64,000 nucleotides of DNA from UBA6144 sp964399165 (GCA_964399165.1 CAYNPO010000009.1:90107-154106), one strand, 5' to 3'. Counted from the first letter of the stretch, positions 7,488 to 16,199 are shown. The notes: generated from the sequence alone by a model not told the origin. Numbers and translations: made by a program.

Positions 7488-9401
7488 GTGGGTTCAAAGG
7501 GCGCCTGGACTTTGTCCGGGCGCTTTTTTTTCCTGCTCCTGCTGACAGCCCCCTGCTTCGCCGGCGTTCCCGACTGGGCCCAGGATGCGCAATGGCTCAA
7601 CCTCGGTCATTACAAGCCAACGCTCTTCGGGCAAGAGAGCCAAGTGGACGGCCCGGCTTTCTTCCTTTCTCCCGAGGGAAAGAGCGACGGCGTCGATGAA
7701 TTGGCCCGCACCATCCTCGCCTTCAAGGGGCTCAAGGCCCCCTACGGGAAAGACTCGGCCCTGTGCCGCTTCCCGGCCCGCTATCTGTGGCTCAAGACCA
7801 AGCTTCCCCAACTCACCCTGGACCCCGCGGCCGAGTGCGCGGACTTCCGGGCCTTCAAGGACAAGCTCAACGCCAAGTCCGTAAGCATGGTCTTCTCCTC
7901 CTATTTCATCAACACGCCGGCCTCGGCGTTCGGCCACACTTTCCTGCGCTTCAACAGCTCGCCCCACCGCTCGGACAACCTGGACCAGGCGGAGCTTTTG
8001 GACTACGGCGTGAGCTACTCCGCCCAGATGCAGGGATCCAACCCACTGGTCTACGTGGTGGAGGGGCTCTTCGGCCTTTCCAAAGGCGTGTTCACCGCGC
8101 TCCCGTACTACTACAAGGTGCGCGAGTACAACGACTTCGAGTCCCGCGACCTGTGGGAGTACAAGCTCAAGTTCACCCAGGCCCAAATCGACATGATGGT
8201 GGCCCACGCCTGGGAGCTGGGGCCCACTTGGTTCGATTACCTGTACTTCACCGAAAACTGCGCCTACCACATGCTCAGCCTCTTGGAGGTGGGCAACCCG
8301 GAGCTGGAACTCACCGCCAAGATGCCTTCCCTCTACGTGATCCCCGTGGACACGATCCGCGCCGTGGCCGAGGAGCCGGGGCTGGTGCAGGGCCTTCGCT
8401 ACCGGCCTTCGGTGCTGTCGCGGCTCGAGTGGCGGAGCGCCCGTCTCCCCCCCCAACGTGTGCGCCAGGTACGGGACATGGTGGAGGAACCCAAGCAGCT
8501 CGCGGATGTAATCGGCAAAGTTCCGGACACCGACACCCGGGCCCGCATGCTCGAGACCGCGGTGGAGGCCTTCGACTTCCTTAACGCCAAAGAACTCGTC
8601 TACCGGCCCAAAGAAACCCATCCGGACAGGCACGAGCTGCTGCTCGCCAGGAGCGACGTGGACGTGATCCTGCCCGACGAGGAACAGATGCCGCCGGAAG
8701 GGGAGTGGCCCGACCGCGGCCACCGCTCCCAGCGCTGGGGCGTGGGCGGGGGATACCGCGACGGGCAGGGGGCCTTCGGGCTGGGACACATGCGCTTCGC
8801 CCTCCACGACTTGTTGGATCCCCTGCCTGGGCAGCCGGCCTTCTCCGAGATCCACTTCGCCGGCCTCACCGGCCGCTTCGAACAAAACGAGTACGGCAGC
8901 TGGGACAAGCTCCATTTGGAAAACTTGGACATCTTCCGCGTGACCAGCGTTCAGCCGGTGACGGAATGGCAGCGGGCCACGTCCTGGACCGGCCGAATCG
9001 GCGCCCGCACGCTGCAGGACCAAACGTGTCCGGGCTGCTTCTCCTGGGTCGCCGAGGGCGGGGTGGGGGCCACCATCGGGCCCAAGCTCTCCGAGTCCTT
9101 CGTGTCCCTCTTCAATAAGTTCGAATTGGACCATTCCACCGGCTTTCCCACCCAGTGGCGCTTTGGGGTGGGCCCGGAACTGTGGGGCAGGTGGGTGCCA
9201 TCCCGCAAACTCAGCGTGTTGGGCGTGCTGGGATACAAGTGGGTCAACTTCCTCGAGGCGCCGCTTTTCGCGGAGCATGTCTTTACGCAATCGTTGGAAC
9301 TTCGTTACCATTTCACACAAGACGTCTCCCTCGCCTTGAAGGGCGAGGGCCAGCAGGAGGAAGGACGTGCGTTCTCCGCGGGTTTTTACCGTTTTTTCTA
9401 G
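7488..9401 (+). CDS. DUF4105 (Lnb N-terminal-like) envelope protein
   Basis: Large exported protein of about 637 residues. A hydrophobic signal peptide (FFFLLLLTAPCFAG) is followed by the DUF4105 domain, recognisable from SSYFINTPASAFGHTFLRF, LLDYGVSYSAQ, YVVEGLFGLSKGVFTALPYYYKVREYNDFESRDLWEYKL and the NCAYHMLSLLE motif with the conserved cysteine expected of a papain-like fold. The C-terminal 230 residues look like alternating beta strands ending in FYRFF, compatible with an outer-membrane barrel. No ATG start exists near the 5' end; GTG 7488 is used here, TTG 7512 (inside the terminator loop) gives a neater signal peptide, and TTG 7455 is possible. Couples with the preceding DUF3015 gene. 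Confidence 0.8.
   Translation: MGSKGAWTLSGRFFFLLLLTAPCFAGVPDWAQDAQWLNLGHYKPTLFGQESQVDGPAFFLSPEGKSDGVDELARTILAFKGLKAPYGKDSALCRFPARYLWLKTKLPQLTLDPAAECADFRAFKDKLNAKSVSMVFSSYFINTPASAFGHTFLRFNSSPHRSDNLDQAELLDYGVSYSAQMQGSNPLVYVVEGLFGLSKGVFTALPYYYKVREYNDFESRDLWEYKLKFTQAQIDMMVAHAWELGPTWFDYLYFTENCAYHMLSLLEVGNPELELTAKMPSLYVIPVDTIRAVAEEPGLVQGLRYRPSVLSRLEWRSARLPPQRVRQVRDMVEEPKQLADVIGKVPDTDTRARMLETAVEAFDFLNAKELVYRPKETHPDRHELLLARSDVDVILPDEEQMPPEGEWPDRGHRSQRWGVGGGYRDGQGAFGLGHMRFALHDLLDPLPGQPAFSEIHFAGLTGRFEQNEYGSWDKLHLENLDIFRVTSVQPVTEWQRATSWTGRIGARTLQDQTCPGCFSWVAEGGVGATIGPKLSESFVSLFNKFELDHSTGFPTQWRFGVGPELWGRWVPSRKLSVLGVLGYKWVNFLEAPLFAEHVFTQSLELRYHFTQDVSLALKGEGQQEEGRAFSAGFYRFF
7499..7531 (+). terminator. Strong terminator embedded in the DUF4105 signal-peptide region
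   Basis: Stem GCGCCTGGAC (7501-7510) / GTCCGGGCGC (7514-7523), one G-T pair, three-base loop, followed by eight T (7524-7531). It ends the DUF3015 transcript yet lies within the open frame of DUF4105, where the T-run encodes phenylalanines of the signal peptide. Confidence 0.85.
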
Positions 9402-10068
9402 TCTGTGCGCCGGGAGCCTCCTGCTGGCGTGTTCTACGCTGCGAGGACAAAGCATGCTCCCCACGGGCTTCGTCTCCCTGTCACAATCCTGCCCCGGCCT
9501 GGTCGTCTCCGCTGACTACGCCACCCGCGACAACTTCACCGGCTCCGTGGTGGACGGATACCGCCGCGTGGAGGCAGTGCTGAGCGAGAAAGGCGCCCGC
9601 GCCCTGTGCGCCGTCCAGGAAGAAGCCGCCCGCCAGGGCCTGGCCCTGAAGATCTTCGACGCCTACCGGCCGGAGAAAGCCGTGCGCTTTTTCCAGGAGT
9701 GGGCCCAGCGTCCCGAGGGTGACCCGGAACGCAAGCGCCGCCACTATCCCACCCATACCAGGGAGGAACTCTTCGAGCGCGGCTACATCGCGGCCCGCTC
9801 CAGCCACTCCCGCGGAAGCGCCGTGGACCTCACCTTGGTGCGTGCCTCGAGTGGACAGGAACTCGACATGGGCTCCATCTTCGATTACTTCCACGAGCGC
9901 TCCCACACCGCGGCCCGCGGGCTCAGTTCCGCCCAACGGGCCAACCGGCAACTGCTGAAAGGGTTGATGGAAAAACACGGCTTCAAGAATTACGACAAGG
10001 AGTGGTGGCACTACTCCCTGGTGCAGGAAGCTTTTCCCGGCCAGTCTTTCGATTTCGACATCCAGTGA
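9367..10068 (+). CDS. D-alanyl-D-alanine dipeptidase-like lipoprotein (VanX/DdpX, M15D)
   Basis: Predicted zinc dipeptidase that splits D-Ala-D-Ala in the periplasm. 233 residues with a lipobox LLAC (Cys22). The M15D pattern is present: FDAYRPEKAVRFF, SSHSRGSAVDLTL (zinc His and Asp), FDYFHERSH, and EWWHYSL near the end (catalytic Glu and zinc His). Start GTG 9367 has a strong AGGAGGA site and lies 35 bases inside the end of the DUF4105 gene, so the genes are likely coupled. It could recycle peptidoglycan dipeptides or remodel walls; a predatory or scavenging role is only speculation. Confidence 0.88.
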   Translation: MRSPRVFTVFSSLCAGSLLLACSTLRGQSMLPTGFVSLSQSCPGLVVSADYATRDNFTGSVVDGYRRVEAVLSEKGARALCAVQEEAARQGLALKIFDAYRPEKAVRFFQEWAQRPEGDPERKRRHYPTHTREELFERGYIAARSSHSRGSAVDLTLVRASSGQELDMGSIFDYFHERSHTAARGLSSAQRANRQLLKGLMEKHGFKNYDKEWWHYSLVQEAFPGQSFDFDIQ

Positions 10069-10221
10069 TTAAACATCCGGGAAAAAGCTCCCGAGCTCGT
10101 TGTAGGAAACCAGCCGCCACACTTCATTGATTTCAAGGGACTTCAGATTGTTGCGCCAGTAGACCACTGCCAGGACGGGGGTTGCCAGCCAGAGGACCGT
10201 GCGTGCCAGGAAATGGGCCAT
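10069..10221 (-). CDS. 50-residue single-span membrane protein
   Basis: Small ORF on the minus strand with a perfect AAGGAGG six bases before its ATG (complement at 10227-10234). The product begins MAHFLARTVLWLATPVLAVV, a 15-20 residue transmembrane helix, followed by a polar segment YWRNNLKSLEINEVW and ending FFPDV. Its stop touches, but does not overlap, the end of the M15 dipeptidase gene on the other strand. I recognise no family. The strength of the ribosome site and clean hydrophobic helix argue that it is real. Confidence 0.6.
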   Translation of the reverse strand: MAHFLARTVLWLATPVLAVVYWRNNLKSLEINEVWRLVSYNELGSFFPDV

Positions 10222-10379
10222 AGGAACCTCCTTTTCTGTCCCCATTATGCCCCTATCTAAGATTTTCCAGTCTTAAACATGGGTCAGATCCTCGTTAAGG
10301 ACGCGTCAAACATCATTTGGGTGACTGTTTTTGTCGGCCTGGAAAACGAGGGGAAAAAAACTCCTGCCGACGGTTTTGG

Positions 10380-10408
10380 TTGGGGGATGGTTATCCAAGT
10401 CCTATAAT
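10380..10408 (+). promoter_or_regulatory. Predicted sigma70-type promoter of the SelO-like gene
   Basis: A consensus TATAAT at 10403-10408 with a weak TTGGGG at 10380-10385, 17 bases apart. Transcription would start near 10415, which makes the ATG at 10466 the first start rather than the TTG at 10331 in the same open frame. Confidence 0.55.
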
Positions 10409-10465
10409 TTTATTGAGCGCTTCCATGAAGGAACGATCGGTACTCGCACAAGGACGGCCACTGCA

Positions 10466-12325
10466 ATGATGAACCCGGTGAAGAAGCCACGCCCAGGGGC
10501 GGAAGAGGCCAAGAGGGCCTACCCCCAGTTCGCCAAGATCAACGGGGAGCACCCCTTCAAGGCGCAGGTGCCGGATGGCCGCGTGGAATACCGCGTCCGC
10601 TTCAAGAAAGGCGGCAAGGTCGCTTTCTTCCATTTTGAGCTCGCCCGCCAGATGGGGCTCATTCCCAAGGACCATCCCGACACCCTGACCCCTGAGCTGG
10701 AAAAGCAGATCCTTGAGACCTTCAGCCTCCAGATCATCAACGAGTGGGACATCGAGAACAACATCAAGTTCCCTGAAGACGAGATCCGTCCCAACACCTA
10801 CATGGCCACCCGCTACCTTCAGCTGCAGCATCCGGACAAAACGGGCCGCACCTCCGGCGACGGCCGCACCATGTGGAACGGCCAGATCCGTCACCAGGGC
10901 ACCACCTGGGACATCTCGAGCTGTGGCACCGGTGGCACGCGCCTTTCGCCCGCCGTGAACATCCATAAGAAATTCTTCCAGACCGGCGACCCCTCCATCT
11001 CTTACGGCTGCGGGTGCTCCGAGGTGGGCGAGGGCCTCGAGACCCTGTTCTTCTCCGAGGTGTTGGGCAAAAATCGCGTTCGCACCGAGCGTCTGCTCGC
11101 CATCGTCGAGTACGACAAGGGACTCGCCATCAACGTGCGCGCCTACCCGAACCTCCTTCGCCCATCGCACTTCTTCGGGCACTTGAAGCAAGGTAACCTC
11201 AAGGCCCTCAAGCAGGTCGCCGACTATCATATCGAGCGGCAGGCCCTGAACGGCGAGTGGGGCGAGGCCAAGCCCAAGGCGGGCGCCGAGCGCTACCAGC
11301 AACTCCTCGAGCGCGTTACCCGCGCCTTCGCCGAGACGGCCGCCCGCTTCGAGGATGAGTACATCTTCTGCTGGCTCGACTGGGATGGCGACAACATCCT
11401 GATGGACGGCGCCATCATCGACTACGGCTCCATCCGCCAATTCGGACTCTTTCACAGCGAGTACCGCTACGACGACGTCCAGCGCTTCTCCACCACGATC
11501 CTGGAGCAGAAGCAGAAGGCGAAGTACATCGTCCAGTGCTTCGCCCAGATCGCGGACTTCCTCGCCAAGGGCAAGAAGCGCCCGCTGGGCGAGTTCAAGA
11601 ACCACCCTTCCCTCAAGCGCTTTGAGGAGATCTTTGAAGAGGCCAAGTACAGGAACCTCCTGCACAAGATGGGCCTACGCGAGAAGGTCGCGGAGACCCT
11701 GCTAAAGAACCACTTGAACGACGTGCGCGTTTTCCGGCGCGCCTTCACCTGGTTCGAGCGCGCCAAGAGCCAGCGTGGGCCCTACAAGGTCGCCGACGGC
11801 ATCACCCGCGACGCCGTCTTCTGCATGCGCGACATCCTGCGCGAGATGCCCCAAATGTTCCTGACCCGCGGTGAGGCGCTGACCCCCTCCGAGTTCATAG
11901 AGATCATCCGCTCCTCCTACGCCAGGAAGCAGGACCTCCGCCTCACGCCCATGATGCTCCGGCAGATCACCCGTTTCCAGGCCTCCTACCTGAAGCTGGT
12001 GGAGCTTTCCGCCAAGGCCCAGAAGAAGGAGCGCTCCCAGGTGCTGCTCGACATCACCATGCGCTCCTCCGTCATCAACAAGTATGACCGCGTGACCGGC
12101 GACTCCATCAGCCACGTGGTGGAGAAAGTCAGCAAATGCCGCCCCAAACTGCGCGGGGACGAGCTCTACCAACTCATGCAAAGCTTCTCCCACTATCAGA
12201 CGCTGGACCCGGACCAGCGGGCAGCGCCCGCCGAGGCCGAAGCGGGGGAGGACGCCCAGGGCCGCCAACGAACCATCCTGCGCGGCATGGCCGACATCGT
12301 GAGGGAGTGCCGCGAAGGGCTTTAA
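10466..12325 (+). CDS. Divergent SelO/YdiU-like pseudokinase (putative protein AMPylase)
   Basis: 619 residues, cytoplasmic. I link it to the SelO family by motif order, not overall identity: GRTSGDGRTMWNGQIRH where SelO has its Lys/Gly-rich nucleotide loop, RAYPNLLRPSHFFGHLKQGN followed by LKALKQVADYHIER (SelO: the fixed FGTF/ALADYVI region), then WDGDNILMDGAIIDYGSIRQFG (SelO: NTDNMSILG-TIDYGPFGF), giving metal ligands Asn310 and Asp319. Real SelO is about 480 residues; here an extra C-terminal helical domain of about 200 residues (residues 420-600) is added. SelO transfers AMP to protein Ser/Thr/Tyr. Start ATG 10466 (a second ATG follows directly), downstream of a TATAAT promoter. Seven bases before pepE. 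Confidence 0.6.
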   Translation: MMNPVKKPRPGAEEAKRAYPQFAKINGEHPFKAQVPDGRVEYRVRFKKGGKVAFFHFELARQMGLIPKDHPDTLTPELEKQILETFSLQIINEWDIENNIKFPEDEIRPNTYMATRYLQLQHPDKTGRTSGDGRTMWNGQIRHQGTTWDISSCGTGGTRLSPAVNIHKKFFQTGDPSISYGCGCSEVGEGLETLFFSEVLGKNRVRTERLLAIVEYDKGLAINVRAYPNLLRPSHFFGHLKQGNLKALKQVADYHIERQALNGEWGEAKPKAGAERYQQLLERVTRAFAETAARFEDEYIFCWLDWDGDNILMDGAIIDYGSIRQFGLFHSEYRYDDVQRFSTTILEQKQKAKYIVQCFAQIADFLAKGKKRPLGEFKNHPSLKRFEEIFEEAKYRNLLHKMGLREKVAETLLKNHLNDVRVFRRAFTWFERAKSQRGPYKVADGITRDAVFCMRDILREMPQMFLTRGEALTPSEFIEIIRSSYARKQDLRLTPMMLRQITRFQASYLKLVELSAKAQKKERSQVLLDITMRSSVINKYDRVTGDSISHVVEKVSKCRPKLRGDELYQLMQSFSHYQTLDPDQRAAPAEAEAGEDAQGRQRTILRGMADIVRECREGL

Positions 12326-12331
12326 CCACCC

Positions 12332-12994
12332 ATGAAACTGGTGATGTATTCGGGCGGTGACGCCCGCGCCAACCGCGCGTTGGATGACGAGCTGATGCGG
12401 ATGGTGGGCCCTAAGAACCCACTCTTTGCCTATATCCCGGCCTCCTCCTACCTTTCCGAGATCGAGTTTGAGCACTTCGTGGGTCAGTACACTCCCCAGA
12501 AAGTGCGCCGGTTCCTGCATTTCCCGGTGGACGTGCCCTTCGACAAGACGCTCTTCAAAGAGGTCATGAAGGCCGACGTCATCCACCTGGGCGGTGGGAA
12601 CACCTTCCACTTCCTCTTGTGGCTCAGGAAGACCAAGATGCTGGAGGCCCTGCGGGACTACGTCTACCGGGGCGGAATCCTCACCGGGCTTTCCGCCGGC
12701 GCCATCATGATGTCCCGGGACATCACCACCGCCGGCATGCCCAGCTTTGACCGCGACGAGAACCACGACAACATCAAGAACCTCAACGCCCTGGGGCTGG
12801 TGGAGTTTGACTTCTTTCCCCACTACCGGAACTCACCCCGCTACGACGCCGAGTTTAGGAAGCTCAGCAAGCGCCTTCGCCGGCGCCTCTACGCCTGCCC
12901 GGACGGAGCCGGCATCGTGATGGACGGGGAGCGGCTGACCTTCGTGGGACCCACTTGGCTCTTCCATGACGGGAAGAAGATCGCGCTGAACTAA
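12332..12994 (+). CDS. Peptidase E-like (S51) alpha-aspartyl dipeptidase family protein
   Basis: 220 residues, cytoplasmic. The class-I glutamine-amidotransferase-like fold of peptidase S51 is seen in IHLGGGNTFHFLLWLR, the nucleophile elbow GLSAGAIMM (Ser121) and the later FFPHYRNSP, whose His belongs to the triad. Members cleave N-terminal Asp-X dipeptides, or act as cyanophycinase or in other roles. It follows the SelO-like gene by six bases, with start ATG 12332, and probably shares its transcript. It overlaps the convergent gene by four bases at the stop codons. Confidence 0.82.
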   Translation: MKLVMYSGGDARANRALDDELMRMVGPKNPLFAYIPASSYLSEIEFEHFVGQYTPQKVRRFLHFPVDVPFDKTLFKEVMKADVIHLGGGNTFHFLLWLRKTKMLEALRDYVYRGGILTGLSAGAIMMSRDITTAGMPSFDRDENHDNIKNLNALGLVEFDFFPHYRNSPRYDAEFRKLSKRLRRRLYACPDGAGIVMDGERLTFVGPTWLFHDGKKIALN

Positions 12995-13728
12995 ACTTCG
13001 ACCTCCGCGTATACCGGCAAGTGATCGGAGAGCTCCGTCCAAGGCCCGTCGTGAAGGACCATCGCCGTCACCGGCTCCAGGTTTCGGAAGTACATCCGGT
13101 CCAGCGGCAACATGGGCAAGAAACTAGGGAAGGTGCGCGCGAAGCGTCCATATAGTTGCAGAAAGACTTCGTCGATCTTGAGGTTATCGCACAATGGTGC
13201 CGACAGGCGCTGGTGCCAGTCGTTGAAGTCCCCCCCCAGAAGGAAGGGGTCGGCAGGAGGCAGCCGCTCGCCGATGTACTTGCACATGCGGTCCAGCTGC
13301 TTCATGCGGTCGTGGTGGAAAAGGTTAATGTGAGTGTTCATCAAGTGCATAGTTTTGCCGTGCACGTTGATCTCTGCGTGGAGAAGTCCGCGCATCTCGC
13401 GCTCATGGAGCGTCAGGTCCAGGTTGTGCCAAGCAGTGATTGGGTACTTCGAGAGGATGGCGTTGCCGTGGTCCCCGGCGGGATAGACCGCGTTTTTGCC
13501 ATAGGCGAAGTGCGGCCACACGGTGTCCGCCAGGTACTCGAACTGGGGCTCGCTCGGCCATTCCTTGTGGGACTTGGGGTGCTCGTGGTGGCTGCCATGG
13601 ACTTCCTGCAGAAAAACGATGTCCGCCGGCACCGCCCGCATCGCCTCCTTGGCCTGTTTGAGCGTGAAGCGGCGGTTGGCGAAGGAGAAACCTTTGTGGA
13701 TGTTCCAGCTGAGGATTTTTAAACGCAT
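12991..13728 (-). CDS. Endonuclease/exonuclease/phosphatase (EEP) family hydrolase
   Basis: 245 residues, no signal peptide. EEP fold landmarks: KILSWNIHKG at the start, DIVFLQEVHG (metal Glu), LLHAEINVHGKTMHLMNTHIN, LLGGDFNDW (catalytic Asp-Asn) and the ending LSDHLPVYAEV (catalytic His). This protein is typical of the small EEP enzymes encoded next to ClsB-type cardiolipin synthases (YbhP/YbhO arrangement), which fits the gene upstream: ATG 13728 lies two bases after the stop of the phospholipase D gene. Substrate unknown; a lipid or phosphodiester role is likely from context. Confidence 0.88.
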   Translation of the reverse strand: MRLKILSWNIHKGFSFANRRFTLKQAKEAMRAVPADIVFLQEVHGSHHEHPKSHKEWPSEPQFEYLADTVWPHFAYGKNAVYPAGDHGNAILSKYPITAWHNLDLTLHEREMRGLLHAEINVHGKTMHLMNTHINLFHHDRMKQLDRMCKYIGERLPPADPFLLGGDFNDWHQRLSAPLCDNLKIDEVFLQLYGRFARTFPSFLPMLPLDRMYFRNLEPVTAMVLHDGPWTELSDHLPVYAEVEV

Positions 13729-13730
13729 GG

Positions 13731-14927
13731 TCAGTTCCAGTAGCGGAAGTAAAAGATGAGGTTGGCGGCGGCTTTCTCCCACCAGGCGCGCTTGCGCAGT
13801 TTTTCCTCGGTGATGGCCTCCGCCTTGTCGGTGAGCTCGAGGAAATGGTCATGGAGGCGGCGGACGTTGTCGGGGTGCTGGACCCGCACGTCGACCTCCA
13901 GGTCGTGCAGGACGCTGCGGTGGTTGAGGTTGGTGGAGCCGACGGTGACCCAATCGTCCAAGAGGTAGGACTTAGCGTGGGTGATCCGAGGACCGGAGTA
14001 ATAGATCTTCACTCCCGCCCGAAGGAGAAAGGGAATGTGGTAGGTCTGTAGCAAGGGAAAGTAGAACACGTCCGAGCGTCGGGAGAGAAGGATGCGCACG
14101 TCCACTCCCTTGCGGGCGGCGCGGGCCAGGAGGCGCACCACCCGGGTCCTCGGCATGAAGTAGCCGGGGATGATCCAGGCGCGTGTCTTGAGGTCCTTGA
14201 GACGGCGGATGAAATCGTGATTGAGCGTCCGGCGCAGATTGAGGGTCTGGTTGAGCCGTATGTCGGGATGCCCCAGGGTCACCACGCGTTTCTTGGGCAT
14301 GCCCCGCAGGTAGCGGTAGTAGGAGCGCATGCCCCAGTACCGCATGACGTTCAGGACGAAGAGCCGCGCCACCCACCCCTTGAGCTTGAGCCCAATGTCG
14401 TGCCAGTGCTGTCCCTCGGAGAGCTGGCGCGAATGGCTCACCGTCAGGTTGAAGCTGCCCATCCAGGCCAGGCGCTCGTCCACCGTGACGATCTTGCGGT
14501 GGTTGCGGCGGTTGATCCACTTGAGCCGGCGGGCGAACGCGCCCCAGCCCGCGCCCACCCCGGGCAGGTGGGCCAGGGAGCAGGCCGTGAAGGGGTGGGG
14601 GTTGTGGACTTTGAGCCGGATGTTCGGGTGGTAGGCGGTGGAGCGCAACTTCTGGATGAACGAGTGGGACCCCACCGCGTCCAAGACCATGTAGACCTGG
14701 ACTCCCCGGGCCGCGGCTTCCTCCAGGGCCCGGAAGATCCGCCACCCCACGGTGTCGTCGGCGAAGATGTACATCTCCACGGTGACCAAGTGCTTGGCCC
14801 CGTTGATGGCCTCCACCAGGGAGCGGTAGTAGTCGTCTCCCTCGAAATAAAGGGTTTCCTCCAGCCACAGGGGCGGGGGTCCTTCACGTTGCAACAGGGC
14901 GGGAGGGAGAACCGCTTCTTCCAACAT
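13731..14927 (-). CDS. Phospholipase D family protein, cardiolipin synthase B-like
   Basis: 398 residues. Two HKD motifs are complete: NHRKIVTVDERLAWMGSFN (HxK...D) in the first half and ITHAKSYLLDDWVTVGSTNLNHRS in the second. The opening LEETLYFEGDDYYRSLVEAINGAKHLVTVEMYIF is typical of ClsB/YbhO proteins. It would transfer a phosphatidyl group between glycerolipids at the inner membrane. No N-terminal transmembrane helices, as for ClsB. ATG 14927 chosen (a GTG precedes it at 14930) with AGGAT upstream. Operon with the EEP hydrolase behind it. Confidence 0.88.
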   Translation of the reverse strand: MLEEAVLPPALLQREGPPPLWLEETLYFEGDDYYRSLVEAINGAKHLVTVEMYIFADDTVGWRIFRALEEAAARGVQVYMVLDAVGSHSFIQKLRSTAYHPNIRLKVHNPHPFTACSLAHLPGVGAGWGAFARRLKWINRRNHRKIVTVDERLAWMGSFNLTVSHSRQLSEGQHWHDIGLKLKGWVARLFVLNVMRYWGMRSYYRYLRGMPKKRVVTLGHPDIRLNQTLNLRRTLNHDFIRRLKDLKTRAWIIPGYFMPRTRVVRLLARAARKGVDVRILLSRRSDVFYFPLLQTYHIPFLLRAGVKIYYSGPRITHAKSYLLDDWVTVGSTNLNHRSVLHDLEVDVRVQHPDNVRRLHDHFLELTDKAEAITEEKLRKRAWWEKAAANLIFYFRYWN

Positions 14928-15051
14928 CACGGTATCCTAGCACCGGTGGCAGGAACTGCGCGCGGGGGAACTATTGGACGAAAACAGTCGGGCAAGGAGT
15001 TGTCTTGGGCCATGAGTTGGACAACCCGATGAGGGGGTGAAGGAACCACCC

Positions 15052-16143
15052 ATGCCCATGACCAAAGAGGCTTTCTACGCCCTGGTGAAGAACGCCGTCG
15101 CCAACAATGTGAGCGACATCCACCTGCGCCAGGAGGAGAAACCCTCGTTCCGGCTCAAGGGTGACCTGGTCTCCATCAAGATGGATCCTCTCACGGACGA
15201 AGACATGCGCCTTCTGTGCCATGTCCTGATCAAGGACGAGGATGTCCTGGCCTTGCTGGCCAAGAACAAATTGAAGGAATATGACGGTTCCTACGCCCTG
15301 CCGGGGCTGTGCCGGGTGCGGATCAACTTCATGCGCTACCAGGGGCGGATGGGCCTCATCCTGCGCATCATTTCCGACAAAGTACCTACCAGTGAGGAGC
15401 TGGGTCTCCCGGAGTGCATCAACAAGATCGCATCGGCCGGACAGGGGTTGGTGCTGGTTACCGGCGCCACTGGATCGGGCAAAAGCTCCACCCTGGCGGC
15501 CATGATCAATTACATCAACCGAACCCAGCCGGTGCATATCCTGACCCTCGAAGACCCCGTGGAATACGTCCACGCCCCCCTTAAGGCCCGCATCACCCAG
15601 CGCGAGGTGGGCCACGACACGGAGGACTTCAACTCCGCTTTGCGGGCGGCCCTGCGACAGGACCCGGACATCATCCTGATCGGGGAGATGCGCGACCCGG
15701 AAACCATCGGCATCGCCATCAAGGCGGCGGAGACCGGACACCTGGTTTTCGGCACCGTCCACACTACCGACGCCCTCTCCACCATCGGGCGCCTCATCGC
15801 CATGTTCCCGCCTGCCGAGCAGCATGGCGTTCGCCAGCGCATTGCCGACAACCTGCACGCAACCATCAGCCAACGCCTGGTCAAAAGGGCGGACGGAAAA
15901 GGCCGCGTGGCGGTCCAGGAGATCATGATCAACAACCCCGGGGTGAGGGATGCCATCCGGGACCCCGAGAAGACTTCCGAGATCTACACCTACATCAACA
16001 AGCGCTCGGGCGGCATGCAGAGCTTCGACCAGCACTTGACCGACCTCTACCGCGCTCAGTTGGTCACGCTGGATGAAGCCAAGGCCAACGCCTCCAAGCC
16101 GGACGACTTCGAACGGAATTTGATGTTCTCCACGGAGGAGTAA
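15052..16143 (+). CDS. PilT/PilU-family twitching motility ATPase
   Basis: Hexameric secretion ATPase that powers type IV pilus retraction. 363 residues. Visible motifs: N-terminal DIHLRQEEKPSFRLKGDL, Walker A GATGSGKSSTLAAMI, Asp box ILTLEDPVEYVH, LRAALRQDPDIILIGEMRDPETI (Walker B), and the His box ETGHLVFGTVHTTDA. The C-terminus GMQSFDQHLTDLY followed by EAKANASKPDDFE is closer to PilU-like proteins than to PilT, which ends in a different helix. ATG 15052 has GAAGGA seven bases upstream. No other pilus genes are in the window, so retraction genes are scattered. Confidence 0.88.
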   Translation: MPMTKEAFYALVKNAVANNVSDIHLRQEEKPSFRLKGDLVSIKMDPLTDEDMRLLCHVLIKDEDVLALLAKNKLKEYDGSYALPGLCRVRINFMRYQGRMGLILRIISDKVPTSEELGLPECINKIASAGQGLVLVTGATGSGKSSTLAAMINYINRTQPVHILTLEDPVEYVHAPLKARITQREVGHDTEDFNSALRAALRQDPDIILIGEMRDPETIGIAIKAAETGHLVFGTVHTTDALSTIGRLIAMFPPAEQHGVRQRIADNLHATISQRLVKRADGKGRVAVQEIMINNPGVRDAIRDPEKTSEIYTYINKRSGGMQSFDQHLTDLYRAQLVTLDEAKANASKPDDFERNLMFSTEE

Positions 16144-16199
16144 GCCCTTCCCGGGCCCCGACGGCCGGTGCTAAACTAGGCACCTAACAGGAAGGTTTC

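Noticed and set aside
7494..9464. 656-residue minus-strand frame opposite DUF4105
   Set aside because: His/Gly/Val-rich composition typical of antisense GC3 frames; DUF4105 on the plus strand is recognisable.
10331..10465. N-terminal extension of the SelO-like frame from TTG 10331
   Set aside because: It overlaps the predicted promoter and encodes non-conserved sequence; ATG 10466 is preferred.
14944..14957. Possible sigma54 site (TGGCAGGAACTGC) ahead of the PilT/PilU gene
   Set aside because: GG to GC spacing is two bases too short for a -24/-12 promoter.
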